From assembly GCA_013398175.1 (NCBI GenBank), contig VZRZ01001922.1, forward strand, positions 1,431,242-1,495,241: a stretch of 64,000 bases of DNA, given 5' to 3'. Under the pieces are notes generated by a model that worked only from the letters and a program-made list of their open reading frames with translations, did no database searches and was not told the origin of the DNA. The stretch's first letter is position 1; every line of letters begins with the position of its first letter. Both the position numbers and the translations under genes were made by a program. The DNA comes from Climacteris rufus. Its lineage: Eukaryota; Chordata; Aves; Passeriformes; Climacteridae. Shown piece after piece: positions 1-14,500 of the stretch.

Positions 1-3000
1 TGAATGTTCTTGCCTCCCTAATGGGACTTAAACTTACAGAGTGGCTCTCTGCAGCTCCACACGTGACAGTTCAGCTTCACGCCCTCAGTGATGGATCAGC
101 TGCTTGCGCTGCAAGACGGCCAAAGGTGTGAGTACAACTGCAGGCGTGGGCAGCTTGTAAACAGAAAGGCCAATATTTTTTGGAAAGGAAAGGAGAATGT
201 GTGTTTTCCATCCTGAAACTGCCTGACAGTGTTATTAAAGCAGGGTATGGATATAAGGAGCAGTGCATCATTCTGGTGAAGATTTAGTCTGTTGTTGTCA
301 TTCCCACAGTGTGTTGTGCTGCCTCTGACAAGCAGTTCCCTCTCTGTCAATATAAAGAAATATTCATCTGAAGTTTCTTGCCAATGGAGATTTTTTAAAA
401 TTTGAATTTCTTATGAGTTTACCATAGCTATGCTCATTCTGTTTTGCTCTTTGCTAAATTTTCTAAAACACCTTGTTGACTCTCTATAAGTGTTTTTCTG
501 AGTGGCTTTTCCGATTCAAGGTCCCTATCAGGGGATTCTCAGAGAGATGCTCTGGCAGCAGTTTAGCAAACTCTTATCATGTCAGATGCATGAGAATTAG
601 AATTACTTAAGTTGTTTTCTAATGGCAGATTTTCCATCAAGAAATGTAATTTTCAAAACTAGACTTCCTATGGGATTATATAATTTTACACAAAATGCCA
701 AGGCCTTTTTCAGTCTGGAAGAAAATCAAAATGAAGTATTTTGGCCTTACTATGATGAAACAGTTTGATAATTTACTTCATTTGCAACTATAGTGTAATA
801 TACTTTACTGTAAGATTGACATTAAACACTTTAATTTTAATTCCTTTACACAGAAATAGTTGCTTCCCAGCTGCTTTCCTATATTTCCAGGAAACTTCAG
901 ATTTATTCTTGTTTATTCCAACATGTGGAATGGAAAGAAAGAGAAATCATGGAGTTTCCTGCAAAGCAGAAATTCCTATTGCTGTTTGGATCCAGCACCT
1001 ATTGTGTACCATGGGCATTTGAAAGACCAACTGGTGCATAACTGGAGTACCACACAAAGCAAACAAACAAAAAACCCCAGGGGCTGAAATCTGTTCCCAG
1101 TAAATATTTGAGTAATTTCAAAGTATTCATCAGCTGCATTCTGCCCACAAACAGTTTGCAAACAACCAACAAGTGCCAGATTTCACAAGGAAACTGTTCA
1201 CTGTAAATAGTTTGCCTCTTCACTGTGACAGAGATGTGTGTTACTAAGAAGCCAACTGTTCTTCTTACACAAGATTTTAATCCTTGCCATGGCAAAAGCT
1301 GTATGTGTTAGGAACAGGACAGTAGAGTTTTAGGGAAATCATATTTTGAAAACCTTGCTTAGGTATTTCTTCATAAAAATATTTATTGTTTTTTATTCAA
1401 GGATTCCCAAACCCAGAGAGCATCATTACTTCCATTTTATTAGCAGAATAAAAAAGCAAAAGGAGAAACTACACAATTTGTCTTAGATCCCATTGCGTAT
1501 AAAAGGTGGAAATGGAATTAGCTCTCAAGATCCAGTTCACAAAACAGTATCTATGAGATGATAAATTGGCCTTTATTTATAATGGGTGTTAATGTGGTGT
1601 TCATCACAGAAGGCACTGTATAACTCCAAGAAAATCAGCTTAGCAGTTTCCATAGCAGGTGTACAATAGAGTATATTCTCCTTGTTTTCTTGATGTGGAA
1701 AATGAGGCACAGATTACAAATAGTTTTGCAGCATTTGGGGCTTGCAGTGGAAAAGTAGCAGAAGGCTAGTAATGCCACCTCAGCCTTTTCAGGCCTCCTG
1801 TCTATTAATTTGTCTCTCTTATCACCAACTCTAAATTCACCTTTAGAGCAACTGCTGAAACGACTTTGATTTCAAGATGTACACTGAGATAAAACATTCC
1901 ATACTCAGACACTAACAGGTAAAACTGAAAAAAGCCCTGACAAATCCCATCACTGAAGCAGCTCATGAAGGCAGCTGGTGATGATTCCTCCTTGATTATT
2001 GCTTAAAGACCACTATTTGCAAGCACCTTATCCCAGGAGACTTTCTTGGGGAAAAGCCATGGGAGGAAGTGTTCTTGAAGAGGTGTCATCTGTCATGACA
2101 AGTTGCCTGTCCTGATGAGCCTGCTGCTGAGATCGCGTTATGATGACTGATGAGGCCGTCTGTAGCAGTTAACTCAGCCATTTGTAATCATTTCTCTTAC
2201 AGGCCTTTTGGTAATCACTTTGGGAAATTCTTATTTGAACAGTGCAGGTTCTGGGGGAAGAAAAGCTAAGCTATTTCTCTGCTGCAGGGAAGGATTTCGA
2301 TAGACATAAACTTGGGGAGAAATGAAAAACAAGAAATAGGCATAAAGTATCTTACTGTCCTTCTAGATATTTCTGTGAAGATATTTTGTTTTATTCTTGT
2401 GTAGCTTACAGCCCCATCCACACACTGGCTCCGTTCCAAATGCTCAGAATTTCACTTTCGTGAGGTAGGGTGAAGTCATTTGGCAGAGACAGGGCTGGAC
2501 TACCAGAAGTGGGGAATTCTGGGAAGAAGGAAACAGTAAAAGTTGTTTTCTTTTCTAAACTCTACTACTGCTTTGCAGTGTGAAATTGAGCAGGCCATTT
2601 AATCCTATGGTTTCTTAGTATTCTTACACATAAGAGGTACATGATTTATATGTCCATTTTTTTCTATGTAGTTCATGTCTTCTAGTAGTTGTTTTACAGC
2701 TCCTTGTGGGTCAACCTTCCAATCCAGCCCACCTCACCAGTTTTTCCACGAAAGGAATGCTGTAGCAGCATGTAAGAGAGAAACCAGAAAGCTCCTCATC
2801 TGTGTGATAGTCAGATGATGATAACCTGCCTCTTCCTACTCACCTGAGGCTGTGTCTCATGTATTTGAATGGCTGTCTTTATACCAGAGGCCAAATACGA
2901 GTCTGAGTAGAACATCACAGCAGCATAATTTGCATCGGCAAAGAGAACCTGAGCCATCCTGCCCCACACACATACCTTGAGCTGGAGCACCTTCTTTCGT

Positions 3001-4238
3001 GTCACATAACTGAGCCCCTCTGGTGCCATCCAGCAGAGAATGGTGTCTGGTGGAATCAGGTGCTTTACAACATCACTCACCTCTCTTATGTGAATGCTGA
3101 GGTTTAGTTAACAGTTAAGATCTTTGAAAGTAGCTATACAGAGCAAAATTGTGCCAAGGAACCCAAAACACCCTAAAAACCAGGATATCTTCAGAGATAC
3201 TGCTTCATATTTTAATTCAGCACCTGAAAAAGAGAATGACAAGCAATTTCCCTTTTACGATCTTTACTCATAGTCAATTTAGAGGTGTCTGTGTGAGTGA
3301 AGACTGGAGTTTCTCATGTCTTGCTCAGATGCTTTATGGCCTTCATTTTGGCAGCACTTGCAGAACTTCCTTGAGAAGTATTTTCACATCTAAATGCCCC
3401 ACAGTTGTAGTCAGAGATGCTGTCCTTTACCTTAAGCAAAATTAAATGTTGCAGTGAAAATAGACAATATAAGCACATTGGCATCTTTCCCAGTAAAGGG
3501 AATATGAAGTAGTTTTTATTGTTCCTGCCAAGACAGCTGTGTTTTAGATTGAAATAGTCATCACACCCTTTTGCTATTTCTAGAAATAATGCAGCTTGCC
3601 TACAAATAACAAATGTCTTGTATTTTCTCTGGTCCAAAACATCGTGCACTTTTGTTGCTACTCTGCAACAGTATATCTTAACAGAAATGCCTAATGCAGC
3701 AAATAAATGAATTTAGCCATGCAAATGGCAAGAAATTCCTAACTGTCACATCTTCACAGTTTGTCTGTTGGACATATGTAGGGCTTCATCTAATTCCTCT
3801 GAGGGTTCATTTTATGTTTCGATATGGTAGGCATATTTTAAAAGTTTCTTCTTTTAAAATGCCATCTTTGGATCACAAGATTTCGCAATTTTTCCATCTA
3901 CTAAAGGTGGACAAAGCCTCTGCAGCTGTAGTGATCTTTCTAAAGGTGTTGCCTCTGTATACGTGATACAGTCAAAGCACAGTTTCTGTGGGAAATGTCA
4001 CTTCATGATTTCTGCCTCTATTGTACAGGAAATCTCCAGTTTCTACCTGAAGTTTCTGTATTTCATTTCCTTTGCTTGCAGGCTATTTTAAATGTGAAAG
4101 GGTGGGAATGTCTGATAAAAAAAGAGAAGTCCCTGGATTTGTATTTCTATATGTGGAGCCATTATTGAACCTTTTGGCAACATTAACTTGCACATTTAGT
4201 GGTGCAGTAACCATAGAATTTCCTTCCTTTCACAGAAG

Positions 4239-4263
4239 CAATAATAGTAATAATGATAATAAC
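4239..4263. repeat. AAT-type simple repeat
   Basis: Imperfect (AATAAT/AGTAAT/GATAAT) array followed by an A-rich stretch. Confidence 0.75.
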
Positions 4264-5694
4264 AAGGTAAAAAAAAGCTGACTTATGCCACTGCTGTTGG
4301 TTTCTTTCAAATAACCAGTATTTACTGGCTACCATTTGCAGCTGGCATTGTTGAATGGTTCCAGGCAGCAAAACAAGGCCTGTTGCACCTAAGGTGAGTT
4401 TATTCCAGCTGGCGGATGCGAGACTCTTCTGGACATTACCCCACGGTCTTTGAAGGAAGAAGGATGGTGCACACCTTCAAAAAGCTTTTTTCCACAAAGA
4501 AAAGGTATATGTAGCAGTATCATGGAATGCAGAGAATGAGGATTCCCAGGCAAGTCTGGATAAAACAGCTGGAGCAAAGTAAAGACACTTGCCAAATTAA
4601 CTCAAGCTGAACTAGGACCTTTGAACTGCCATGAAAAAAGTTTGTTGTTCCCTCTGATATGCAATAGGTGTGTGAAAATGAATTGTGTTTCCTCTGCACG
4701 CACTATCCAAGCTCAGTGCTGCAGTGCAAAGAGGGAGTTGTAAATGCTCGGGTCATGCGTGACTGTAGATGGCTTTGACTGGGAAGGGAGGCATTTATAT
4801 GCTGTATATGAAAGGAAAAATAAATGTTCCCTAAATTTTGTTACGAGTGTCTCCAAAGCCAGAGGTACTGACATGGCATGAATGCACGGGAGGAGAAGTG
4901 AATTGCCACCATTTTCATCCTGATCAAAGAAGTCTTTAAAAGGTGATGCAGGTTGCCAGCTCTGAGGGTGAAAATCTTCCTGCAGACTACAAAGATTCAG
5001 ATCTGCATTGCAACCTTCAAACACTCATTTCCCCAGCATTTAATTGTTCGAGGAATTTTTGCGTGTGTTTTTTCCCACTGACAAGAAATACAGAGATGAA
5101 AATAAATGAGTATTGAATGGCACATCTTAAAACATGAGACACAGATCAAAAGGTAGATGTTGAGAAAATATGAGCTTGTATTAAAATTTGCAGGGTCTGT
5201 GGGCCACCGAATATCTAAATATTTGTATATGTATTCTGATTTAGTACACAGTCAATGTAGGATAAAAGAGGCCTTTAAGTGTATAAAGAGCAGGAGGTTG
5301 TTGTTTGGTTTGTTTCTTTCTGTTTCTTTAATCCTACTACTTAAAATTATATAGGAACTGTGTGGATCTGGTGAGACTCCAACTGGGTGTGTGTGTACCT
5401 ATGCAGAAATACAAAGTAAAGGCACTAAATGGTTTGAAGTCAGTGTGTGTAATGAATTATAAAACACTGTCGTAACAACTATTTATTTTCCTTGAAAGTC
5501 TGGCCACTGGGGTTCTAAAGGTTATGTTAACTCAGTATAGACTAACAGAAAATACATGCAGGGTGTAATACGAGACATGCAAAGAGGTGAATGTTGACAA
5601 TATGTGGAGTCAGGACCCCAGGTCTGAAAGATGAGAATCATAATGGTATAGCAGACATCTCAGCATAGTCATCATATTGGTATAGTCTGGTGTC

Positions 5695-5729
5695 TGTGTG
5701 TGTGTGTGTGTATATGTATACATATATAT
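5695..5729. repeat. TG/TA microsatellite
   Basis: Eight TG units followed by TATATG and TATACATATATAT. Confidence 0.9.
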
Positions 5730-8393
5730 CTATATTCTGGTATAATGGTCATAATAGTAAGCAACTGCTCTACAGTCCTATAGTGTAGCATGTCTCCTTA
5801 CCATGAATGGAGGAACTCTCTAATGTTGACACACATACCAAACATTAATTCAGTCTCTCAGTGTTTTTTTCAGAGGTTTTTCTAAGCTGCAGTAGACAAA
5901 TACTCCAGACAACACTGGAAAGTCACTGTATTTGCACGTGTACAGAAAAAATTCAGAATATCTGCAACACAAAATACTGAGTAGAAAGGCTGCCAATTCT
6001 GCAGACATCTATCTGGCATTTTCCTACTGTCTGCAGTGTCTGCAGGTCTATCTGTGCTTCAGAAAACAGCTAGACATAATGGCTTCTGGTTTTCACTGCA
6101 CATCTGGTCAGTAATTCAGATGCATCAGTAATTCATCAGCCCAAAGACAAGATCAAGAATTGCCCTGTGTTGAATTACCACAGCCCCACAAAATCACCAC
6201 TCCAACACTCCTTTTCCAGTTGTGCCCCCTGATACAAAGCACAAGCATCCAAAATTCAGAAGATGTGTTTGTACATGGAGCTTTGCTGCTGAAGGACTTT
6301 TCCCCCTGTTTAGCTAAGATGCAGGCTAGGCAAGCCAGAGCAGCACACCCCTTGATGCAGACCTGCCAGCAGCCTCAGATTTTGAGGGTCTGAATGAGAG
6401 TTAAGAGCAGTTTAATTACTAACACTCGGTCTTTTGTTTTCTCTGTGTTGCACACAGAGGTGCTTAATTGTGCTGTAAAAGATTGTTACAACAAAAATCA
6501 GTCTGCAGTTGGATTTTTTAAAGGTTTGTTGTGCGCCCACAGATGAGTAACAACGTTAAGCCATTCCTAGCCTCTGTAATTGAGACCCTGAGCTCTTTAT
6601 CAGTGATTCATTGCTGTTTTGTGTTGTCTTACTGGGCAGGTCTTCAGCAGCTGCAGAGCACCTGAGATGCAGTAGTGTGCTGTAGGTGGCAGTACATTTT
6701 TAAACTACATTAGTTATTATAAGCTTCGTCATTTTAATTGGCTTATTTTAATGCTCTTTGTATGGAATATGTGGATTATTTCGTCTCCTGTAATGAGCAG
6801 CAGCACATTATACCTAGTTATTATTTCTCTATTGCAATATCTTGATCAAATTGCAATTTGGGTGTTTCATGTTCCTTTTCCTCCAGATCCAAGGTCCACT
6901 GTTCAGACCACCTCTCCCAGACATAGCCCAGATTCTCCTTGCATCAACAAATGCTAATGGGATGTGGTAGGGAGAGGAACTGCTTTGTAGGTAGAAAAAA
7001 GATGGGGCTGTAGGGTACCTATATGCTGATTGAATTAATCAGTTTTGAGGCATTTGGGTTTTTCAGTCAGTTGTCAATATTCCAGCTGAAAAGGTGATGG
7101 GAAAAAAATACAGGGTGAACAGAAAGGGTTTAAAAGAAAATTTAAAATAGGCCTTACATAGGAAAAAGAAAAGGTAGTCAGGGCCAGAAGGATAACCCAG
7201 CTGTTGAGTTAAATACAGATTTATTAGTGACACATGTTTTATGTACAATAAGTGTATGCTATTCCCAAATTTACTCATCAAGCACCTGCCAGTCAGTGTT
7301 GTTGATCACTTCTATGCCTCATACAGTATGTCTGGCTGAATTCACTATCCACAGGTCTGCTATAGCCCACTAAATGCAAATTCTCTCTCAGTAGCAATCC
7401 AGCACAGTTTTTGTGACACACACACATGGTATAGTTTATTTGCAGTCATCAGGCTTTCAATATGACATAAAATCGTTGTAACATAATGCATTATTAAATA
7501 TATTTTCTAGCTGAAAAAGATAAACTTGACAGATTGTCAGTGAACATTTTCATACAGTAGAAAAGGTTAAGGAAAAAAACCCTGGAGTACATCACCCATT
7601 AGTGTAAGTAAAGCTCACCAACTATTCAGAGCAATGGAAAGAGTGTGGCCTCTACCACATTCTCCACCTAGACCATAAACAGAATTTGAATTTTACTGCT
7701 AAATTTCATTTAGATAGTGATTTGTATGAGCACAGTTGAGTGTATGGATCATTCACGAAGGATTTAATTGGGCTGTTTGTTGGTTTTGGTGTTGCTTGGT
7801 CACCTCAATAAAATATGGTTTTTGCACCTTCAAGGATGAATGAGTATGTCTGTAGATGAGAAGAGGGAAAAAATGAAAGCTTCTAAGTGGTGTGAGTACT
7901 GTTAATATGATTGTGAGTATCAGTTGTGAATTTGAGAGGGAATTCTCAGGAGATCTTTTTCCTCCAGTTTGCACACTGAAGGGTAATCAGGGCTGGAAGG
8001 ATACCCTCCAAAAAACGGAAACCAAGAACTTTTGTGGAGCTAGGAGCTCAGCAGTCCTTGGTCAAGGGCCTCTGGAATTTACACTTTCGGCTGGACAGAG
8101 GCAAGGCTGAACACCATGCTGGTCATGGCCAGCCGAGGCTCCAGAAAGGCCAGGTTCCTGGGAGCTCTTTTGCAAGATCAAGGTGTTCAGCTTCAGGGAC
8201 CTGCAGTGTTGGCTCTGCCACTTCCCAAGAATGCCCTTGGCCTGCCTCTGCTTCATAGGAAAAATCTACAGAGGTTTCCTTACCTGGAGCAGTCATCTCT
8301 CTGTAAGATTTTTTGTTTTAATGAAATGAAATTGTCTTGGTTCTGAGTAGGTTAGTCCTTCTTTGTCTTAATAGGGGAAGGATAACTGTGTAT

Positions 8394-8597
8394 TATCCTT
8401 TCTGTGGAAAATTGCCACCTTTTACTTAGAACTGGAATAACCTTTTCTGAAATGTCAGGTTTTCCCAGAGACTGGAAAATCCAGATCTTAATGTTGCAAT
8501 ATCCTTTCTGTGGAAAATTGCTACCTTTTACTTAGAACTGGAATAACCTTTTCTGAAATGTCAGGCCTTCCCAGAGATTGGAAAATCCAGATCTTAG
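8394..8597. repeat. 106-bp tandem duplication, two copies
   Basis: Unit 1 starts at 8394 and unit 2 at 8500. Over the first 97 positions the copies differ at four sites, all C/T transitions, and then diverge in the last bases. No known repeat family is evident and neither copy is coding. It appears to be a fairly recent local duplication inside the intron. Confidence 0.9.
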
Positions 8598-11500
8598 TGA
8601 TGACTGTTTCTAAACATATTATTGTGTTAATTGCTAATAACTACTCTATTGATTGCTGTTAGAAATTAAAGCCACAAATAATACTAGTGTTGACTTTTGA
8701 TTTCCACACAAACAAACATGACTGATTTTGAGATACGTTTTAGATGTAGGTGTAGCTGAAAGTACTTGTTGATTTCAGCTATTGTCTTCTGTTGCAAGTC
8801 TGAGGACAAGTCTGAAATCTAGAGGACAGGTACGTGCTGATTTGTCATCTCAGATTTACCACTGAGAAACTGCAAACAGTGCAGCTCAGCAAAGTAAAAG
8901 AGACGAGTAATGAAGGAATATCTAAAAATGGCAATAAGCAATATTTGGTTACGTGGAGGTACTATTTTTGGTTTAAGAAGGCTGGAGTGTTTTGGTAAAA
9001 ATTAATTTACATTTCTGCATTGCACAGACCTTTAGAAAACTACATATGTTAATTGCTGGGGGTATTTCTTCCTTCTGCCAGAAAAGACAAAAAAGGGAGG
9101 AAATCTTGTTTGTTAAAAAATGAGCCAAACAGAAAGATTTCCTTGTTGTTTCATTTTTGTGTGAACATGCTAGATTGTTCCATTAAAGAGATATTTTTCA
9201 TTAAAATAATACATAAATATTTTATTTAATGAATTTGTAGCCTTGAGGCTTGACTTCAGTACACATGAGCCGTTTCCTACTCTTTTTTACCCAAACTCTT
9301 GGTGAACTGAATTAATTTCATATCCCCTAAGGAGATTCCTTTGCACAAGTATAAAAAACAGAAATGTCAAATGTTCTCTTCAGGTGCATGTTTCTTGCTG
9401 TGACAGAGCACCTTGGGCCAGGATTTGGCCCTGGATATGTCTTTAGGCAGGAATATCAAAGAAACCTCTGTTGTACCTTGCCATACGTCTAGCTACTAAA
9501 AATGGAGTTGTCAGCTTCCAGTTGCCAATCCATTAATTTTTTTAAAAGGTTAGGGTTACTTTTGACAAGTGACAGAGTACCTTGATACAAACAACTGGAA
9601 TTGGAGGTTAGCATATCTAAAAAGAAGGAGATGAATTTTCTCAGTGTGTTTTGGCCTAAATTGAATTATTTTGGAGAGAAAAAAACCCTTTTATTTTGTA
9701 AAAGGGCTAGAGTGTGGTCTACATTTGCATTACCCTTGCTGCACAAGAAGCATTTATTTAGCTGAAATGGCCTTCTATTATTACTTTTCTGGATATAAAA
9801 TGCCCTGGAGGTGGAAGAGGAAAGGTCTCTCCTTTTCCTAACCTATAGCTCACGCTTAAATCAAATCATTCCTCACTGTGAAGAGTAGCCTCTTGGCTAT
9901 ACAAAAACCTTTTACCCAGCATCTTTCTCGGAAGATAACTTAATTGGGAAAGATTCATAACTTCTGATACAATCTTCTTGTCTTCAAGTTCAGACCAATA
10001 GCCTAAGCAAATCATTTGAGATGAAGTTCCTAAATTAATCCTAAGGAATAGGTTAAAATGAAGTGAACTGAATCCATTCTGTTCTTTAAACATAGAGAAA
10101 AACTTTCAATTTTTTATGTTATCTGTTATTGACCTCTTGCTGCTGATAGAGGGGAGCTCCAAGTGCCTGGACTGCATTGTCTTCTCTGCTTAGATGTCAA
10201 ACCTTATTTTTTATCTCAATTTACTGCATATTTTGGTGCCAGAGGGAACATTTCCATTTAGCTATGGCTAAAGGTAGTCAAGTTTTCTGAAGAATGCAAT
10301 ATGGAGAGGTATTTTTTAGAATGTGAGGAGTGCCAAGGAACCTGGAGTACTGCAGCTGATTGCTGTGGTGTTGATTCCAGTGGAAGTGATTCCCGGGTAA
10401 GGGTGGTCAGGGTAGTTCAAGAGTTAATTTTGAGTTCTTTGGCTGGAGCATTAGGGAGACAAATGCACCTCGGTGACTTTCTCTTGGATTATTTTGCCAT
10501 GGGAACAGAAGTAGGAAGCAGATCAGTTTTTCAGGTTAGTGTGTAGTTTTCACAGGAGTGCAACCCAAAGTCTTGGCTGTCTAATAATACTAAATGAGTG
10601 ACATCTACACGCATTGGGGTCTGTTTGGGGTAAAGAAGACCTGGAGTTCTTGTCTGGGGGAGATCTAAGATCTGTGTTCAGGATATTAAATTGTTCCCCA
10701 TTTTGGAGAATCACTGGGTACAGATGTTATATAACAGGAATATTGATACTGATCAGACATCTCACATCAAGCAAAACACATATGGCTTTGAAAACCAGCA
10801 TATTTCAGGAGCTCATTTTTTATTAATATTCTTCTTTTATTTATTATTTTATATTAACATCAAAGTGAAGCACATTTGTAGGAAAAAAAATCTGCTTTTA
10901 GCAGCTGTTATAAGTCTTATAATGAAACCTGACATTATTTTCCACAACCAGCTTTATCAGAGACTACTGAAAGATGTGTCAACCATGTCTTGATGTTAGG
11001 AAGGAAAAGCCAGCATAAAGATTATTTTATAGTCAGCTGTCACTTCATCAGTGACAACTAAGAACAGGACACCAGGTTTGCCACCTTCCCTCACAAATCA
11101 CTGGCCTCATCTTTGTTGCCACATTCCAGACAACAGTAGGGGGTGTTTTGTTAGCTCACTATAACTTAGCGTAGAGACCAGGTTTAGGTGAGCCATTAGG
11201 GATATTTATTTTTTTCCCCACTCAAGAATGTCTTACAATACAGTGCGAAGTCCATTTTTATCTTGAAGATTATTACTCTAAGCAAGGAGTAAGAGTTACA
11301 GCTCTTACATAAGAGTGGTTATTTTCCTCTTTTCCTGTAGGTTTTTCCTGTACTTACTCAGTTCCAAGAGTGTGCTCAAAGTGAGATTGCACTGAGAACA
11401 AGATAGGGCACAACTAACCCTGATATTTAAGCTTCTGACAAGTCCCTCTGAAGTTTTCCAGTTTTTCTTTGGTGGAAGTGGAAAGTGAAGCTGAGCAGAG

Positions 11501-14500
11501 CTTTTACAAAATCAAAGCTGTGTTACTATTATCCTCTCAGAGGTGTCTTTTATTATCAGTTACTATTTATCCATCTGACAGGACAGTTCACCCTCACTCT
11601 GAGTCAATTATTACATTAGTGAATTCCTATTGTTTCAGAAAAATTTTCCAAACTTTTTATTGAGGGTTATTACCAAATTTTTTTTGCTGTTATTGCAGCA
11701 AAACTTAGCATTGCACTTAAAGAATTCACGGAATTAACTGCAGTGTTTTTACTTTACAAAAATTCTTTTTAATAGATAAAAAAATATACTTTTTTTTTTT
11801 CCTGAACACTAAATTTTTTATGGCTTCTCTGAGAAATCAGAAATCCAGAGGTTTATTTTTTTTTCCATCCATTGAATCTCCCAAACACAATTTTTCCCTG
11901 CCTGTATTCCTACACAGTTAAATCCTCCCTTTCCTCTGAGGATCTCAAAAAATGAGATCAGAATTCTTAAGATCTTGACATCTTCAGAAAACACAACTTA
12001 AACGTTCACAGGGAAGATTTATACTTTCAAAGCTTGCAGGATTCTGCTTTGCTCATTGATCTTGTGTGTTATTTCAGACACTATTTCTCTTCACACCTCT
12101 AGTATCATTATGGCCTTGCTGAGTTAGTGCAGGTTTGTACAGAACTCAGCTGTTCTGCATCACTATAGTATTTGAATCACCAGAAGCATCTTTGAGAAGC
12201 ATTGGGTTGTTGAACACAAGTTTGGTACATGTTTTCTGGTTCCATGTATGAGATCTCCTTGTGCCAGCAGAACTTAAAAAAACCCCAAACAAACTGGGGG
12301 ACTGAAAGGTCAAAGGGAACTTAGAATCAGTGTGAGATGAAACTTGACGGCTTTCCTGGGTGATGATAATTTTGCAACGAATCTCCTGTGTCCCTGTGCA
12401 TGCTGTTATCAGGAAGAGCCAACCAAGAAGTAGTTGAATATTGGTGCTTATTGCATGTGGTCAATAAAACTACTTAAGTTCTTTGCACCTGATGTGTTGC
12501 ATGCGAAGAGCTACATCATTCATAATGGGCTCTTCTTTCTCCTTTTTTTTTTGTGAAAGGTCTGAGCACTTCAGATCATCCATCAAGGAGCCCTTCTCTT
12601 CCTCCTGGTTACTCTGCTTGGAACTTGACCTGGGTCATGAGAGATACATCCCCTTTCTTCTCTCACAGAGGACGACACAGTGAGTAGCATGAATATGTTA
12701 TCCTCAAGAGCCTGCAACTATCTGCCTAAGTTTATTTGTGTAATACTGGAATAAAACAACACAAGTCAAATGATTCATGGTAAAATATCCATACTGGCAG
12801 CATCTGAGGGCACTAATAAACCTTGTTGTCCCTTACCAGCTGCCCTGGGCCTTCCCCCACCATGCCCATGGGCCCAGGAGTTCCATTTCAGCCCAGCCCA
12901 GCCTGAGGTCATTGCCATCTCTGTGAAAGATGCCTAGTGACGTGAGCTGCCCCAGCCTGCCCTGCTCCTTCAAGACCAAGGTCCCAGACTGTAATATTTG
13001 GTGTGTTATGTTGAATTTTTGAGTGGTATGTTGAAATTCAATAATACTGTAAAGGAGCTGTGTACTGAACTTTTTGCTTTCCATCTTCTTTTCCAACACC
13101 CATCCCTTCCAAAATCTGGGGATGTGTTTCCATCTGTTCTCTGGTATGACCTGTTTATTGGCTCTCCATGGCCATTCCACTGTGAAGTACGATGGTCATA
13201 GTTAGGACTGGACTGCAGAAGGCAATATCTAACGTGCAATCCAGAAAGTGACTGCAGCAGGATATATCTACTATATATCTACTACCAGTCTCTATGTGGA
13301 GAGATAAGGTGCTGAGAGGCTAATAAGATTTACTCACCCCAAGCCTGTAATTATCTGCTTGAGGGAAAAGTTTGACCTACCTATATGAAGGAGTCCCATA
13401 TTTCTTCAAATTTATGTTGCAGCCTTTTATGTGTGCAATATATATTCTTTCCACTGGCATACAATATCTGCTCCTAGCTGTTGTATCTGCTTGAGTGATG
13501 AGGACACACCAATTTCATTTTGGAAGCAACAGCAGTACAATCTTTTTTCCCTTACTTGGTTTTCTCAGAAGTTGCAAGAATGATTTTTAATTTATCCTTT
13601 ATTACTTCTTCCTAAACTCTTTCAGTTTCTCAGTAATACTATTCTAAGGGAAGGCTTTGTTCTTAAAACCTAAGAGCATTGATTCCATCTGACAGCATCA
13701 CATGGAGATAAATGTACTGCATCTAAGCAGAAATGATTTATCATGATTTTAGCTGATTGCACAAGACCAAATTCTACCATATTCCAACCATCTGTTTTGC
13801 AAGAAAAGGCAGGAGTCTGATGAGGTGTTACACAAAATACAATCTTCACTCAGGACAAGTTTAAACTGCTTTCTCCCTCCATAGGTGTAATTCAGGACAT
13901 GCTCCTTGAAACTTCTGGAGAATCTTGAGGAGAAGCAGGAGTAATTTGGGAGTTTTTCTAGCTTTGCAATTTAACATTTACAAAAATTTAAATTAAAAGG
14001 GTAGCAGTAGCCCTCGAAGTCACCCATTTTGGGCTGAAACATCCCACAGCATCACTATGCAGACACTTGTCCCTTCAGATTTGCAGCTCACAGAGGACTG
14101 ATGTGGGTATGTGCAGTGGAACCTCTAAGCATAGCCCAAGACTGAGAGGGCATTTCTTAAAATTTCCATTTCTCTGCATATCTTCAGCTTATAGCCACTC
14201 GAATGTTTATTAGGAAACTTCCCAGGGAGCTGGATTTCTGTTCAGAGCTGCTCTGTGCAGGATAGGGTGGACAGTGCCTTTCAGTGGCTGTTTACTGGCC
14301 CTGGATCTATGTGGCTCTGTGATGGTCAGGCAGGGCAAAGAAAGAAGACAAAGTTAGACCATCCAAGTTCTAGGTGAATACTCTTGTCCCAGGACCCACC
14401 CCAGCCTTCTGATTAGTGATTAATCCAAAATCACACAATAAACCATAAGCAGAAATAAAACCCAGCAACCTTTTATTACTAGAGTGATTTCTACTTCTGT

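Noticed and set aside
2104..2175. Three TGATGA words close together, including ATGATGACTGATGAGG, recalling a C/D snoRNA or a hammerhead core
   Set aside because: There is no convincing D box (CTGA) with a terminal stem at the right spacing, and no GAAA partner strand for a hammerhead. Chance repetition is more likely.
7892..8346. Overlapping short open frames on both strands
   Set aside because: A locally GC-richer intron segment; no domain, and both strands are open equally.
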